From positions 1-12,800 of the forward strand of contig DATDGI010000166.1 of the NCBI GenBank assembly GCA_036522155.1: a stretch of DNA of 12,800 nt, given 5' to 3'. Below, piece after piece: positions 5,724-12,487 of the stretch (the stretch's first letter is position 1; each line of letters begins with the position of its first letter). A model generated the notes under the pieces. It ran no database searches and was not told the origin of the DNA. It saw nothing but the letters and a program-made list of their open reading frames with translations. The stretch is from UBA9676 sp036522155. Its GTDB lineage: Bacteria; Actinomycetota; Actinomycetes; Streptosporangiales; Streptosporangiaceae. Position numbers and translations under genes: made by a program.

Positions 5724-7688
5724 TTGGAGGCACGCGATACATTCGTCGCGACCGCGGCGTATCAGCCGGAGCCGACGGCCGCGGCTGCGGCACGCCGGTT
5801 TGTCCGCGACACGTTGCAGTCATGGCTGATCAGCGACACCGCTGCCGACGGTCATGGGCTCGTCGATGACGCGGTACTGCTGACCAGCGAGCTGGTCACC
5901 AATGCGGTCGTGCATGCCGGAACCGCGGTCGAGGTCACCTGCCGGCTGACCGATGGCGGGGTGGAAGTGGTCGTCAGCGACGGTCACCCGGCACGGCTGG
6001 TGCCCGAGCCACCCGAGAACGAGCACATCCCAGCCGAACGGACCAGCGGCCGCGGGCTGCTGCTGCCCGCGGCGCTCGCGTCGGCGTGGGGAGTCAGCTA
6101 CGGCCGGACCGCCAAAGCGGTGTGGTTCCGGATCGGGCCGACGGGCACCGGGACCGAACTGGGGGCTGGTGGCAGCCGCGACAGCGGGCTGGGTGCCGTG
6201 GCGGGCGCTGGCTTCGCTCCGGTAGCCGGGAGCGGGCTGGAGGGGCCGGCCGCGCTGGCTGCCGCGCTGCGGCAAGCTCCGGTGACGGCCGAGGCCACCG
6301 GGGCGGCTCTATGGCCGGGGCCGGCCCGCTGGCCGGCCCCGCCGTTCGGTGAGCCCGCATACGACGAGTTGCTGGCCACTGCGGTCGAGGCCGCCCGGAC
6401 GGCGGTGGGTGCGGACGCCGCTTATGCGCTGGTCCCCGACGAAGACGGGGATCTGCGGCTGCGTGCGGCGGCCGGGAGTTTCCCGGCCACTGGCGGTCAC
6501 GCGCGGATGGCCACGGGCATCCGGGGCCCGGACGGACCGGTCCTGCCCGCGGAGAGAGCCGTTCTGGCTGGCCGGGGATCAGGCCCCGGCCCGGCGGCGA
6601 GTGCGGGTCAGCCAGCCGGCCAGGATCAGGCGCCGGGCGGGGACCATGCTGTGGGGGCGGATCATGTGGCTGGCGCCAGCTACGGAGCAGGCACGGGCCG
6701 TCGGGCGGATCAGAGCGGCGGGTCCGGTCCGGACCAGGGGATCAGCCGGAGCGAGGGAGCTGGTCCGGACCCTGCCGCCAGCCGCGGCGAACAAGCCCGG
6801 CCAGGTCACGCCGCCAGCCGTGGCAGAGAGGCCCGTCCCGGCGCCAGCGAGCAAGCCCGGCCCGGCCATGCGGCGAGCCGCGACGGCTGGCCTGGTCCGG
6901 GCTATGGCCCCGGCCTGGGGTCGCTCGCGGCGGTGCGGGCGGCGGCCGGGGCGGCCCCGTCCTTGCTGACAGTGCCGTTCGTGGTGGACGGCCGGGTAAC
7001 CGGATTGCTGGCGGTGGCCTCGGCCACACCGGACAGGTTCCGGGACGACGAGGCGACCCGCCTCCAGCAACTGGCCGACCGGTGGGGGCCGCCGCTGGAG
7101 CGGGCCCGGCTGAGTGAGCTGGAGCGGGTCAGGCGCGGGCGGATCGGCGCGCTGGCGCAGGCACGGGAGCTGCTGACCGTGGGCGCCGGCCGGGATGAGG
7201 TGCTGTCCCTGGCAGGCGAGGCGGCGGTGCCGCGGCTGGTCCATTGGTGCGCTGTGCTGCTGCCGGCCGAGGGAACCGGCTTGCGAACGGTTTATGCCCG
7301 GCATGTCGACAAGGAGCTTTCGACGGCGCTGATCTGGCTGCTCGACCGGGTGGCCGAGGTGGCGGGTACGGCGCAGGCGCAGCTCCGGCCGGCCCGGACG
7401 GTCCGGCCGGCCCTGCCGGCCCGCTGGCTGCTGGCCGTACCCGGGCTGGCGGAGGCTCCGGCGGGTGCCGAGGCGCTGGCCGTCGATGCCGCGTGGTGTT
7501 TCCCGCTGAGTGCGGGTACCAACGGCGGCCTCCTCGCAGTCGGCCACCGGCGCGATGAGCGGCTGCCCCGCGAGGTGGCCGAACTGGCAGCCGACCTCGC
7601 CTGCCGGATCGGGGTAGCTCTCGGCAATTCAAGGCTGGTAGCCCAGCAGCACCGAGCCGAGGTCGAAGCAGCCGGGGAGCCGGTCTAG
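5724..7688 (+). CDS. RsbW-type ATPase domain protein with interrupted GAF and second GAF-like region
   Basis: The product is 654 residues, soluble, with no signal peptide. Residues ~10-140 are an HATPase_c_2 domain of the anti-sigma kinase (RsbW/SpoIIAB) type: the N-box VLLTSELVTNAVVHA contains Asn60, then come VVSDGHPARLV (G1-like) and TSGRGLLLPAALASAWGV (G2-like). Residues ~210-280 begin a GAF domain that resumes at ~400 (LLTVPFVVDGRVTGLLAVAS). Between them is a ~115-residue Gly/Pro/Ala/Asp/Arg-rich insert with internal repeats. Residues ~475-640 form a second GAF-like region. Actinomycete proteins with this head usually continue into a PP2C/SpoIIE phosphatase, but here the chain stops at QQHRAEVEAAGEPV. 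TTG 5724 is the first possible start after an in-frame TGA at 5706, with SD GAGG at 5716-5719. It may be a sensor kinase in a sigma-factor partner-switching pathway, or an orphan regulator; the partner is not visible. Confidence 0.82.
   Translation: MEARDTFVATAAYQPEPTAAAAARRFVRDTLQSWLISDTAADGHGLVDDAVLLTSELVTNAVVHAGTAVEVTCRLTDGGVEVVVSDGHPARLVPEPPENEHIPAERTSGRGLLLPAALASAWGVSYGRTAKAVWFRIGPTGTGTELGAGGSRDSGLGAVAGAGFAPVAGSGLEGPAALAAALRQAPVTAEATGAALWPGPARWPAPPFGEPAYDELLATAVEAARTAVGADAAYALVPDEDGDLRLRAAAGSFPATGGHARMATGIRGPDGPVLPAERAVLAGRGSGPGPAASAGQPAGQDQAPGGDHAVGADHVAGASYGAGTGRRADQSGGSGPDQGISRSEGAGPDPAASRGEQARPGHAASRGREARPGASEQARPGHAASRDGWPGPGYGPGLGSLAAVRAAAGAAPSLLTVPFVVDGRVTGLLAVASATPDRFRDDEATRLQQLADRWGPPLERARLSELERVRRGRIGALAQARELLTVGAGRDEVLSLAGEAAVPRLVHWCAVLLPAEGTGLRTVYARHVDKELSTALIWLLDRVAEVAGTAQAQLRPARTVRPALPARWLLAVPGLAEAPAGAEALAVDAAWCFPLSAGTNGGLLAVGHRRDERLPREVAELAADLACRIGVALGNSRLVAQQHRAEVEAAGEPV
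6787..6880 (+). repeat. 60-nt-period direct repeat inside the ATPase/GAF gene
   Basis: The segment 6787-6820 recurs at 6847-6880 with a period of exactly 60 nt. Both copies contain the core CAAGCCCGG, and both encode EQARPGHAASR. The reading frame is preserved. It sits in the low-complexity insert that splits the first GAF domain and looks like a tandem duplication that has begun to diverge. Confidence 0.7.
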
Positions 7689-7691
7689 CCG

Positions 7692-8507
7692 TTAGCTGCC
7701 GTCGCCCGCGGTCGCCAGCTGGCGGCCCTTCCTGCTGCTGACGGTTTTGCCGTTCCTGGCTGGCTTGCCCTGGCCAGCAGACTTCCCGCTGCTGGCGCTC
7801 TTGGCGGCGCCAGCCGCCTTGCCGGGGCCAGCCGCCTTGCCGGCGGTGGTCTTGCTGGCGGCGGCAGTCCCGCTGTCAGCCGTACCCTGGCCAGCCGAGC
7901 CGTTGCCAGCCCGTGAGCTGTTGCCAGCCGAGCCGTTGCTGGTCACCGAGCCATTGCTGACGACCCGGCCGGGGTCGGCGCCCATGCCGTTGGCGGCGGC
8001 CCTGCCGATGTCGGCCGCTATGCCGTTGCCTGTGGCGCGGCCGTTGGTGGCGGTCATGCTCGCCGCCCGGCCGTTGCTGGGCATCGGCCTCGCCCCGGTG
8101 GCCGGCTCTGGGTCGGCCGGCCCTTTCCCCGGCCGGTCACGCAGCCGGGGTGTGAACGTCTCCCCGCGCAAGGCCCGTTCCACCAGGCCCACGGCATTGG
8201 CCGTGGCGACGAGCCGGCGTCCTTCACTCCGGTAGACGGCGAGCACCGCGTCCAGTCCATGCGGTGGGACTGCGCCGCCGAGTTCGGTCCGCGCGGTGCG
8301 GTACCCCTGCCGCGCCCCCTCTACGCAGGCGGCCAGATGATGCCTGGCCAGCGACGCTAGTGCGGCCGGGTGCCGCCGCAGTACCCCGTACAGCCGGTAG
8401 TCAGGCGGGACCACGTCCAGTAGCCAGGCCACCGCCGTTCTTTCGAAATCCTGGCTGCCCGGTGGGTGCACCCCGGTCGGCCAGCCAGGCGGGAGGTAAG
8501 TGGCCAT
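7692..8507 (-). CDS. Conserved actinobacterial protein with Asn-Gly-rich and Lys-rich tail
   Basis: The 271-residue protein has a compact N-terminal part (residues 1-~120) starting MATYLPPGWPTGVHPPGSQDFERTAVAWLLDVVPPDYR. I recognise this as a type recurring in actinomycetes without known function. Predicted helices include LASLARHHLAACVEGARQGYRTAR and LDAVLAVYRSEGRRLVATANAVGLVERAL. From ~residue 125 it is low-complexity: an NGR/SNG-rich segment (repeated Asn-Gly about every 5-12 residues), then a segment with Lys every 4-8 residues (GKAAGPGKAAGAAKSASSGK, ending SSRKGRQLA). The basic tail resembles those of histone H1-like or HupB-type nucleoid proteins, but that is inference from composition. 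Start ATG 8507 has a weak AAGG only two bases away. Its stop lies 3 bp from the convergent ATPase/GAF gene stop, leaving no room for a separate terminator. Confidence 0.8.
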   Translation of the reverse strand: MATYLPPGWPTGVHPPGSQDFERTAVAWLLDVVPPDYRLYGVLRRHPAALASLARHHLAACVEGARQGYRTARTELGGAVPPHGLDAVLAVYRSEGRRLVATANAVGLVERALRGETFTPRLRDRPGKGPADPEPATGARPMPSNGRAASMTATNGRATGNGIAADIGRAAANGMGADPGRVVSNGSVTSNGSAGNSSRAGNGSAGQGTADSGTAAASKTTAGKAAGPGKAAGAAKSASSGKSAGQGKPARNGKTVSSRKGRQLATAGDGS

Positions 8508-8588
8508 GGCCTTAACGTATCACATTTTCGAATAAACGTTCTACTAAGATACCGCCCGTGGCCGGTGGCCCGGCCGCGGACGGTGACC
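8508..8588 (-). promoter_or_regulatory. AT-rich promoter region upstream of the Lys-tailed protein gene
   Basis: This 81-bp gap, notably at 8511-8551, is one of the most AT-rich patches of the window. On the minus strand TGATAC (about 8522-8517) could be a -10 element placed very close to the ATG, implying a short leader, which agrees with the poor SD. No consensus -35 is seen. TTCGAA (8525-8530) is a small palindrome in the same patch. Confidence 0.35.
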
Positions 8589-8768
8589 TCATGCGCTGCG
8601 AAGCTGAGCCACTGGCGGGCAGGGGACCTGCCCTTCCAGGATGGCCTGCTGGCTGGACGGCCGCCGGCGTGCCCGCCGGATGGCCTGGACACGCCGCGCC
8701 TGGCATGCCGCCGCTTGCCGTTCCCTGATCCGCTCGGCGATCAGGGCCTCTCCCACTGATGGATGCAC
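8589..8768 (-). CDS. Small basic helical protein (59 aa), function unknown
   Basis: The frame could start further upstream at ATG 8813, but the best start is GTG 8768. It has a near-perfect SD, AGGAGG (plus-strand 8774-8779), five bases upstream. The product begins MHPSVGEALIAERIRERQAAAC and continues QARRVQAIRRARRRP. Small actinobacterial proteins commonly share this pattern: a short HP-start, a single helix ending in ERIRERQ, then an Arg-rich stretch. The helix could be a coiled coil, and the basic end could bind nucleic acid or a membrane surface. No domain is recognised. It lies between the MFS gene (133 bp upstream) and the Lys-tailed protein gene (81 bp downstream), all on the same strand. 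The last ~20 residues are less characteristic. Confidence 0.65.
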   Translation of the reverse strand: MHPSVGEALIAERIRERQAAACQARRVQAIRRARRRPSSQQAILEGQVPCPPVAQLRSA

Positions 8769-8773
8769 GATGC

Positions 8774-8779
8774 CCTCCT
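8774..8779 (-). promoter_or_regulatory. Strong ribosome binding site for the 59-aa protein
   Basis: On the minus strand AGGAGG lies five bases before GTG 8768. It is the strongest SD I see in the window, and it decides the start over the upstream in-frame ATG at 8813. Confidence 0.75.
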
Positions 8780-8900
8780 GGGCCCTGGGCCAGCCGTTCT
8801 GGCCGTTCACCATCGAGAATCGTGCTAAGACCCCCCGCCCCGCATCGGACGGATGCCTTATCTATGGGCCCGGCGGCCGGCTAAGCAGTCAATGCGCCGT

Positions 8901-10484
8901 CTAAGTGCTCACCTGCTGGGAGTCCGCCACGTCTGCGGCATCCCAGCCGGTGCCGGCGTCCCGCCGATGCGGCCGCAGCAGGAGAACGCAGACAACGCAG
9001 GCGGCCGCCATGAGCACGCAGATCAGCAGCATGGTCGTGTTGAACGCGTGGACGTAGGAGAACCGGGCGCCGTGCAGCGCCAGCCGTCCCGCTGCCGTCC
9101 CCGGTTCCTGGCCGGTGTTCACGAACGAGGTGACGGCATCAAGTCCCCGGCCGACCTGGCTGGGCGGGACACCCGCGGCGATCAGCTTGCTGGTGACGCC
9201 GCGGAACGTCAGTGAGCTGATCAGGACGGTGGAGCCGGCCAGCCCGAAGGCGAAGCCGAACTGGCCGGTGGTGAGCCGGGAGGAGGTGACCGGCCCGATA
9301 TGGTCCGGCGGGGCCTGGGCCACGTAGAGCTGGGCCTGCGGCACCGAGCAGCCCGACGCGCCCGCCCCGATCAGGGCCAGCGCGGGCAGGAAAGCCAGGT
9401 AGCCGGAGCCCGCCCGGATGAACCACAGGGTGCCGAAACCCGCGGCCATCAGCAGGATCGTGATCATGAGCAGCTGGCGAGGGGAGCGGCCCTGGCCGAG
9501 CATCCGGCCGGCCAGCACGGCGCTGGTGATCGCGACGACGCTGAACGGCAGCTGGCCCAGGGTGACCGACAGGGTGGAGTAGTGCCCGATGTACTGCCAC
9601 AGGTTCGACAGCTGAAGCACGGTGGCGGCCTGCGCGAAGTTCCAGGCCAGGCCGGCGATGCTGGCGGCCACGAACACCGGATTGCGGAACAGGCTGACCG
9701 GGAAGGCAGGAAACTCAAGCCGGCCTTCCACCATCGTGAACAGGGCGAGGGCGGCGATCCCGATCAGCACGGGCAGCCAGGTGCGGGGCGAGGCCAGGGA
9801 AGCGGACGCGTTGCTGATGCCCAGCAGGATGCCCACCGTGCCGGTCGCCAGCAGCAGCATCCCGGGGTAGTCGGGCCGGTGCCCGGAAACGCGCGGGACC
9901 GCCGGCGCCACCTTGCCGACGATCACCAGTGCCAGCAGGCAGGCGGCCGGCACGACGCAGAACGCGGCCCGCCAGCTGACGGCGGCGAGCGCGCCGCCTA
10001 CGAACGCGCCGCAGACGGTGGTGACGGCGGCCAGGGCGGTGAACGTGCCCAGCGCGGCGCCCAGCCGCTCCTTCCCGATCGTGCTGACAAAGGCGAACGA
10101 GGCGCCGAAGACGGCGCCCAGGCCGACCCCGGCTACCGCGCGCCCGGTGAGGAACATCCACTGGCCCGGGCTGAGGGCCGCCATGACATCCCCGAGCGCG
10201 GCGACGACCAGCGCGGTCATGAGCACCAGGCGCCGGCCGAGCCGGTCCGCCAGCAGCCCGGTGGGGATCACCGTGGCGGCCAGCGCCAGCGTGGAAATCC
10301 CGGCCGCGAGCGCCAGCGTGGTGGCCGAGAAGCCAAGCCCGTGCGCCGCCTTGACCAGTGCCACCGTGGAGATCATCGGATCGAGGGTCTGGATCCCGGC
10401 GGTCACGCCCATCACCGGCACCATCAGCCGGGCCGGGCTCACAAGGCCGGCGCCCGGCCGGTCAGCCGCCTGCCCGCCCGCCAT
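8901..10484 (-). CDS. MFS drug/metabolite transporter, DHA2-like (14-TM)
   Basis: This is a 527-residue polytopic inner-membrane protein. After a ~20-residue hydrophilic start, hydrophobic segments follow one another along the chain; the length and spacing fit the 14-helix DHA2 family of proton-driven exporters. MFS motif A appears as GLLADRLGRR at residues 76-85, and GRAVAGVGLG at 114-123 lies where DHA2 proteins carry a conserved Gly-rich block in helix 4. A longer extracytoplasmic loop precedes the last helix (FVNTGQEPGTAAGRLALHGARF region), followed by a short basic, acidic-ended cytoplasmic tail. ATG 10484 overlaps the amidohydrolase stop as TGATG, so translation is very likely coupled; in-frame sequence further upstream is non-hydrophobic and belongs to the amidohydrolase region. 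It probably exports or imports a compound linked to that enzyme. The substrate is unknown. Confidence 0.9.
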   Translation of the reverse strand: MAGGQAADRPGAGLVSPARLMVPVMGVTAGIQTLDPMISTVALVKAAHGLGFSATTLALAAGISTLALAATVIPTGLLADRLGRRLVLMTALVVAALGDVMAALSPGQWMFLTGRAVAGVGLGAVFGASFAFVSTIGKERLGAALGTFTALAAVTTVCGAFVGGALAAVSWRAAFCVVPAACLLALVIVGKVAPAVPRVSGHRPDYPGMLLLATGTVGILLGISNASASLASPRTWLPVLIGIAALALFTMVEGRLEFPAFPVSLFRNPVFVAASIAGLAWNFAQAATVLQLSNLWQYIGHYSTLSVTLGQLPFSVVAITSAVLAGRMLGQGRSPRQLLMITILLMAAGFGTLWFIRAGSGYLAFLPALALIGAGASGCSVPQAQLYVAQAPPDHIGPVTSSRLTTGQFGFAFGLAGSTVLISSLTFRGVTSKLIAAGVPPSQVGRGLDAVTSFVNTGQEPGTAAGRLALHGARFSYVHAFNTTMLLICVLMAAACVVCVLLLRPHRRDAGTGWDAADVADSQQVST

Positions 10485-12298
10485 CACGCCTGCCAGGCCA
10501 CGCCGCCGGCCAGCCGGGTCTGGTGGACGGTGATGTCGCCGATGGCCGCCGGTTCGGTGGCCCGCGGGTCGGCCGACAGGATCACCAGGTCGGCATACTT
10601 CCCCGGTACCAGCGACCCGAGCTGGCGGTCGGTGTGTGTCTGCCAGGCGGCGTCGATGGTGATGGCCCGCAGTCCGGCCGCGACGCTGACGCACTCATCG
10701 GGGTTGAGCGTGCCGCCGCCGCGCATGCCCCGGGTCACCGCGGTCTGGACGGCCGTCAGTGGCGAGATGGGGGAGACGCTGTAGTCACTGTGGAACGAGG
10801 GCCGCAGGCCGTGGCGCAGCGCGCTGGCCACAGCATCGAGGTGGCGGGCCCGGGACGGACCGAGGATGTTGTCTCGCAGGGTCTGGCCCCAGTAGTAGAC
10901 GTGATTCATCAGGAAGCTGGGTGACACGCCGATCTCCGCCATCCGCCGGAAGTGGTCGCCGTCGGCCAGCGAGCAATGCTCGATCCGGTGCCGCAGGTCC
11001 TTGGGCGCCGCTCCGGCCAGCGCCTTCTCGTAGGCCGCCACCGTGAGGTCGATGGCCGCATCGCCGTTCGCATGCACCATCACCTGCCAGCCGTGGTCAT
11101 GCGCGTACCGGATGTCCTCGGCCAGTTCTTCCTCGGACACGTTGGCGGCACCGCGCCCGGCCGAGCCAAGGTACGGCTCGCGCTGGTAACCGGTTCTGCC
11201 CTGGTTCGACCCGTCGCTGATCAGCTTCCAGCTGACCGCCCGCACCATGTCGTCGCCACTGCCGGGCTGCAGGCCCGCCTTCTCCCAGGCCGCCCGGGCC
11301 GCGCCAAGCTGCGCGGTCGTGATCCGGGTGGGCAGCCGGCCGACCGCGGCCAGGCCGTGCAGGATGTCCAGTTCGCCCGGGCCGAGCAGGGCCCCGGTCG
11401 CGCCCTCGTGCACCTTGGTGACGCCCTGGCTGGCGGCGGTGGTGAGGATCCGGACCAGGCCGTCCAGCAGCTGGTCGTGGCTGAGCTGAGGCACGGCGGT
11501 CAGCAGCGGCATCATGGCCGGCGTCTCGCCGACCACACCGGTGAGCTCGCCGTTCTCGCGGTAGTAGCGGCCGCCTGGTGGGTCGGCCGTCTGCACGGTG
11601 ATCCCGGCGGCTGCCAGCGCGCGGGAGTTCGCGTAGAGGAAGTGCATCGAGGCGTTGGCCACCAGGACCGGGTTGTCCGGGGCGATGCGGTCCATGATCG
11701 CGGCGGTCAGTTCTGGCTCGCCCGGGAACAGCGACGGGTCGAACAGCTTGCCGGTGACCCATTCGCCCGGTGGCGCGGCGGCGGCCGACCGCCCGAGTGC
11801 GTTCACGACGTCATCGAAGGTGGGGTTGGCGAACGGGGAGCAGTCCACCCAGGTGTCGAACAGGACGGTGCTCCACAGGTGCAGGTGCGGTTCGATCAGG
11901 CCGGGCATCGCCACCCGGTCCCCGAGTTCGAGCACTTCCGTGCCGGGTCCGCGCAGCCCATCGAGTTCGGCCCGGCTGCCGAGGGCCAGCACCCGGCCGT
12001 TGCTCACGGCCAGCCCTTCGGCCTGCGGGCGGGCCGGGTCCATGGTGACGACCGTGCCCAGGACCAGCAGATCCGCGCGGTCCGGGCGCTCCGGGGAGGC
12101 GGATCGGGCCGCCGGTTCCGGCCCGTCACCCGGCTGGCTGGCCTGGCCACCGGAACGGCCCGGCCGCGAGGCCGCCGCCCGGTACCTGACCAGCGATGCG
12201 AGTTCGGTCTGAGGACCGCAGCAGCCGTGACAGCTCCCCGGTCGCTGGCGGTTCTGGTGTACGGACACAGCGCCCCCGTCGATCGCCCAATCCACCAA
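10484..12298 (-). CDS. Amidohydrolase family 3 enzyme (YtcJ/NfdA-like)
   Basis: The 604-residue metal-dependent hydrolase resembles the YtcJ / N-substituted formamide deformylase group, which cleaves C-N bonds of amides or related compounds. A beta-sandwich starts at ADLLVLGTVVTMDP (residues ~75-88). The metal site is visible as His138-x-His140 (PGLIEPHLHLW), Lys358 (VSWKLISDG), His409 (HANGDAAI), His441 (RHRIEHC) and Asp505 (SFHSDYSVSP). The chain ends with the usual PGKYADLVILSADP sandwich return. An N-terminal extension of about 65-75 residues with CHGCC (Cys23, 26, 27) is unusual. No ATG, GTG or TTG lies between residue 11 and the core, so some extension is unavoidable. Possible starts are TTG 12298 (SD-like GCGGA nine bases away), GTG 12295 or GTG 12268 (preceded by GACGGGGG). 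It is coupled to the downstream MFS gene. The exact substrate is unknown. Confidence 0.9.
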   Translation of the reverse strand: MVDWAIDGGAVSVHQNRQRPGSCHGCCGPQTELASLVRYRAAASRPGRSGGQASQPGDGPEPAARSASPERPDRADLLVLGTVVTMDPARPQAEGLAVSNGRVLALGSRAELDGLRGPGTEVLELGDRVAMPGLIEPHLHLWSTVLFDTWVDCSPFANPTFDDVVNALGRSAAAAPPGEWVTGKLFDPSLFPGEPELTAAIMDRIAPDNPVLVANASMHFLYANSRALAAAGITVQTADPPGGRYYRENGELTGVVGETPAMMPLLTAVPQLSHDQLLDGLVRILTTAASQGVTKVHEGATGALLGPGELDILHGLAAVGRLPTRITTAQLGAARAAWEKAGLQPGSGDDMVRAVSWKLISDGSNQGRTGYQREPYLGSAGRGAANVSEEELAEDIRYAHDHGWQVMVHANGDAAIDLTVAAYEKALAGAAPKDLRHRIEHCSLADGDHFRRMAEIGVSPSFLMNHVYYWGQTLRDNILGPSRARHLDAVASALRHGLRPSFHSDYSVSPISPLTAVQTAVTRGMRGGGTLNPDECVSVAAGLRAITIDAAWQTHTDRQLGSLVPGKYADLVILSADPRATEPAAIGDITVHQTRLAGGVAWQA

Positions 12299-12487
12299 TA
12301 GTAACTATCCGCTTTCTTTCCATAACTTTCAGTGATTAGTCCGATCGCCTGACCGCCTGCGTGACCTGAGCGCCTGGCGCCGGGCCATCCGCGCGGGAAG
12401 ATGGGGCTAGTGCCCCTGCTCACCGGGTGATCAGGGAAATCTCGCGGCCTGCCGAACCTGGTGCCGCCCATACGCAATAGAGATCCG
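12299..12487. promoter_or_regulatory. Divergent promoter region, amidohydrolase operon / ECF sigma gene
   Basis: This 189-bp spacer is AT-rich at its left end (12299-12340). On the minus strand TACTAT (12303-12298) is a fair -10 element; if used, transcription would begin near 12291 and favour GTG 12268 as the amidohydrolase start. On the plus strand no certain promoter is seen. GGGAAAT near 12434 and GAACCT near 12454 loosely recall an ECF -35, but no matching -10 can be defended. Confidence 0.4.
12403..12436 (+). promoter_or_regulatory. Two overlapping inverted repeats upstream of the sigma gene
   Basis: GGGGC-TAGT-GCCCC (12403-12416) is a perfect 5-bp stem. A second, imperfect repeat at 12414-12436 pairs CCCTG and TCAC with GTGA and CAGGG, with one C/T mismatch and a CGG loop. 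They share bases 12414-12416, so only one can form at a time. They lie 52-85 bases before the sigma factor ATG. They could be leader-RNA alternatives or operator half-sites. Confidence 0.35.

Noticed and set aside
7747..8235. A 162-codon Leu/Pro/Ala-rich plus-strand frame that looks hydrophobic
   Set aside because: It is the reverse complement of the low-complexity tail of the minus-strand protein; the repeat composition creates the apparent hydrophobic pattern.
8466..9215. Plus-strand frames in the 8466-9215 interval
   Set aside because: They are low-information frames without a good SD, overlapping the 59-aa gene and the MFS 3' end on the other strand.
9300..10784. A 494-codon plus-strand open frame opposite the MFS gene
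   Set aside because: It mirrors the antisense of a clear membrane transporter. The product is Gly/Arg/Asp/Gln-rich with no motif, as expected from codon bias in high-G+C DNA.
10952..12301. A 449-codon plus-strand open frame opposite the amidohydrolase
   Set aside because: The minus-strand frame has a full set of metal ligands and family motifs; the plus frame is compositional shadow.
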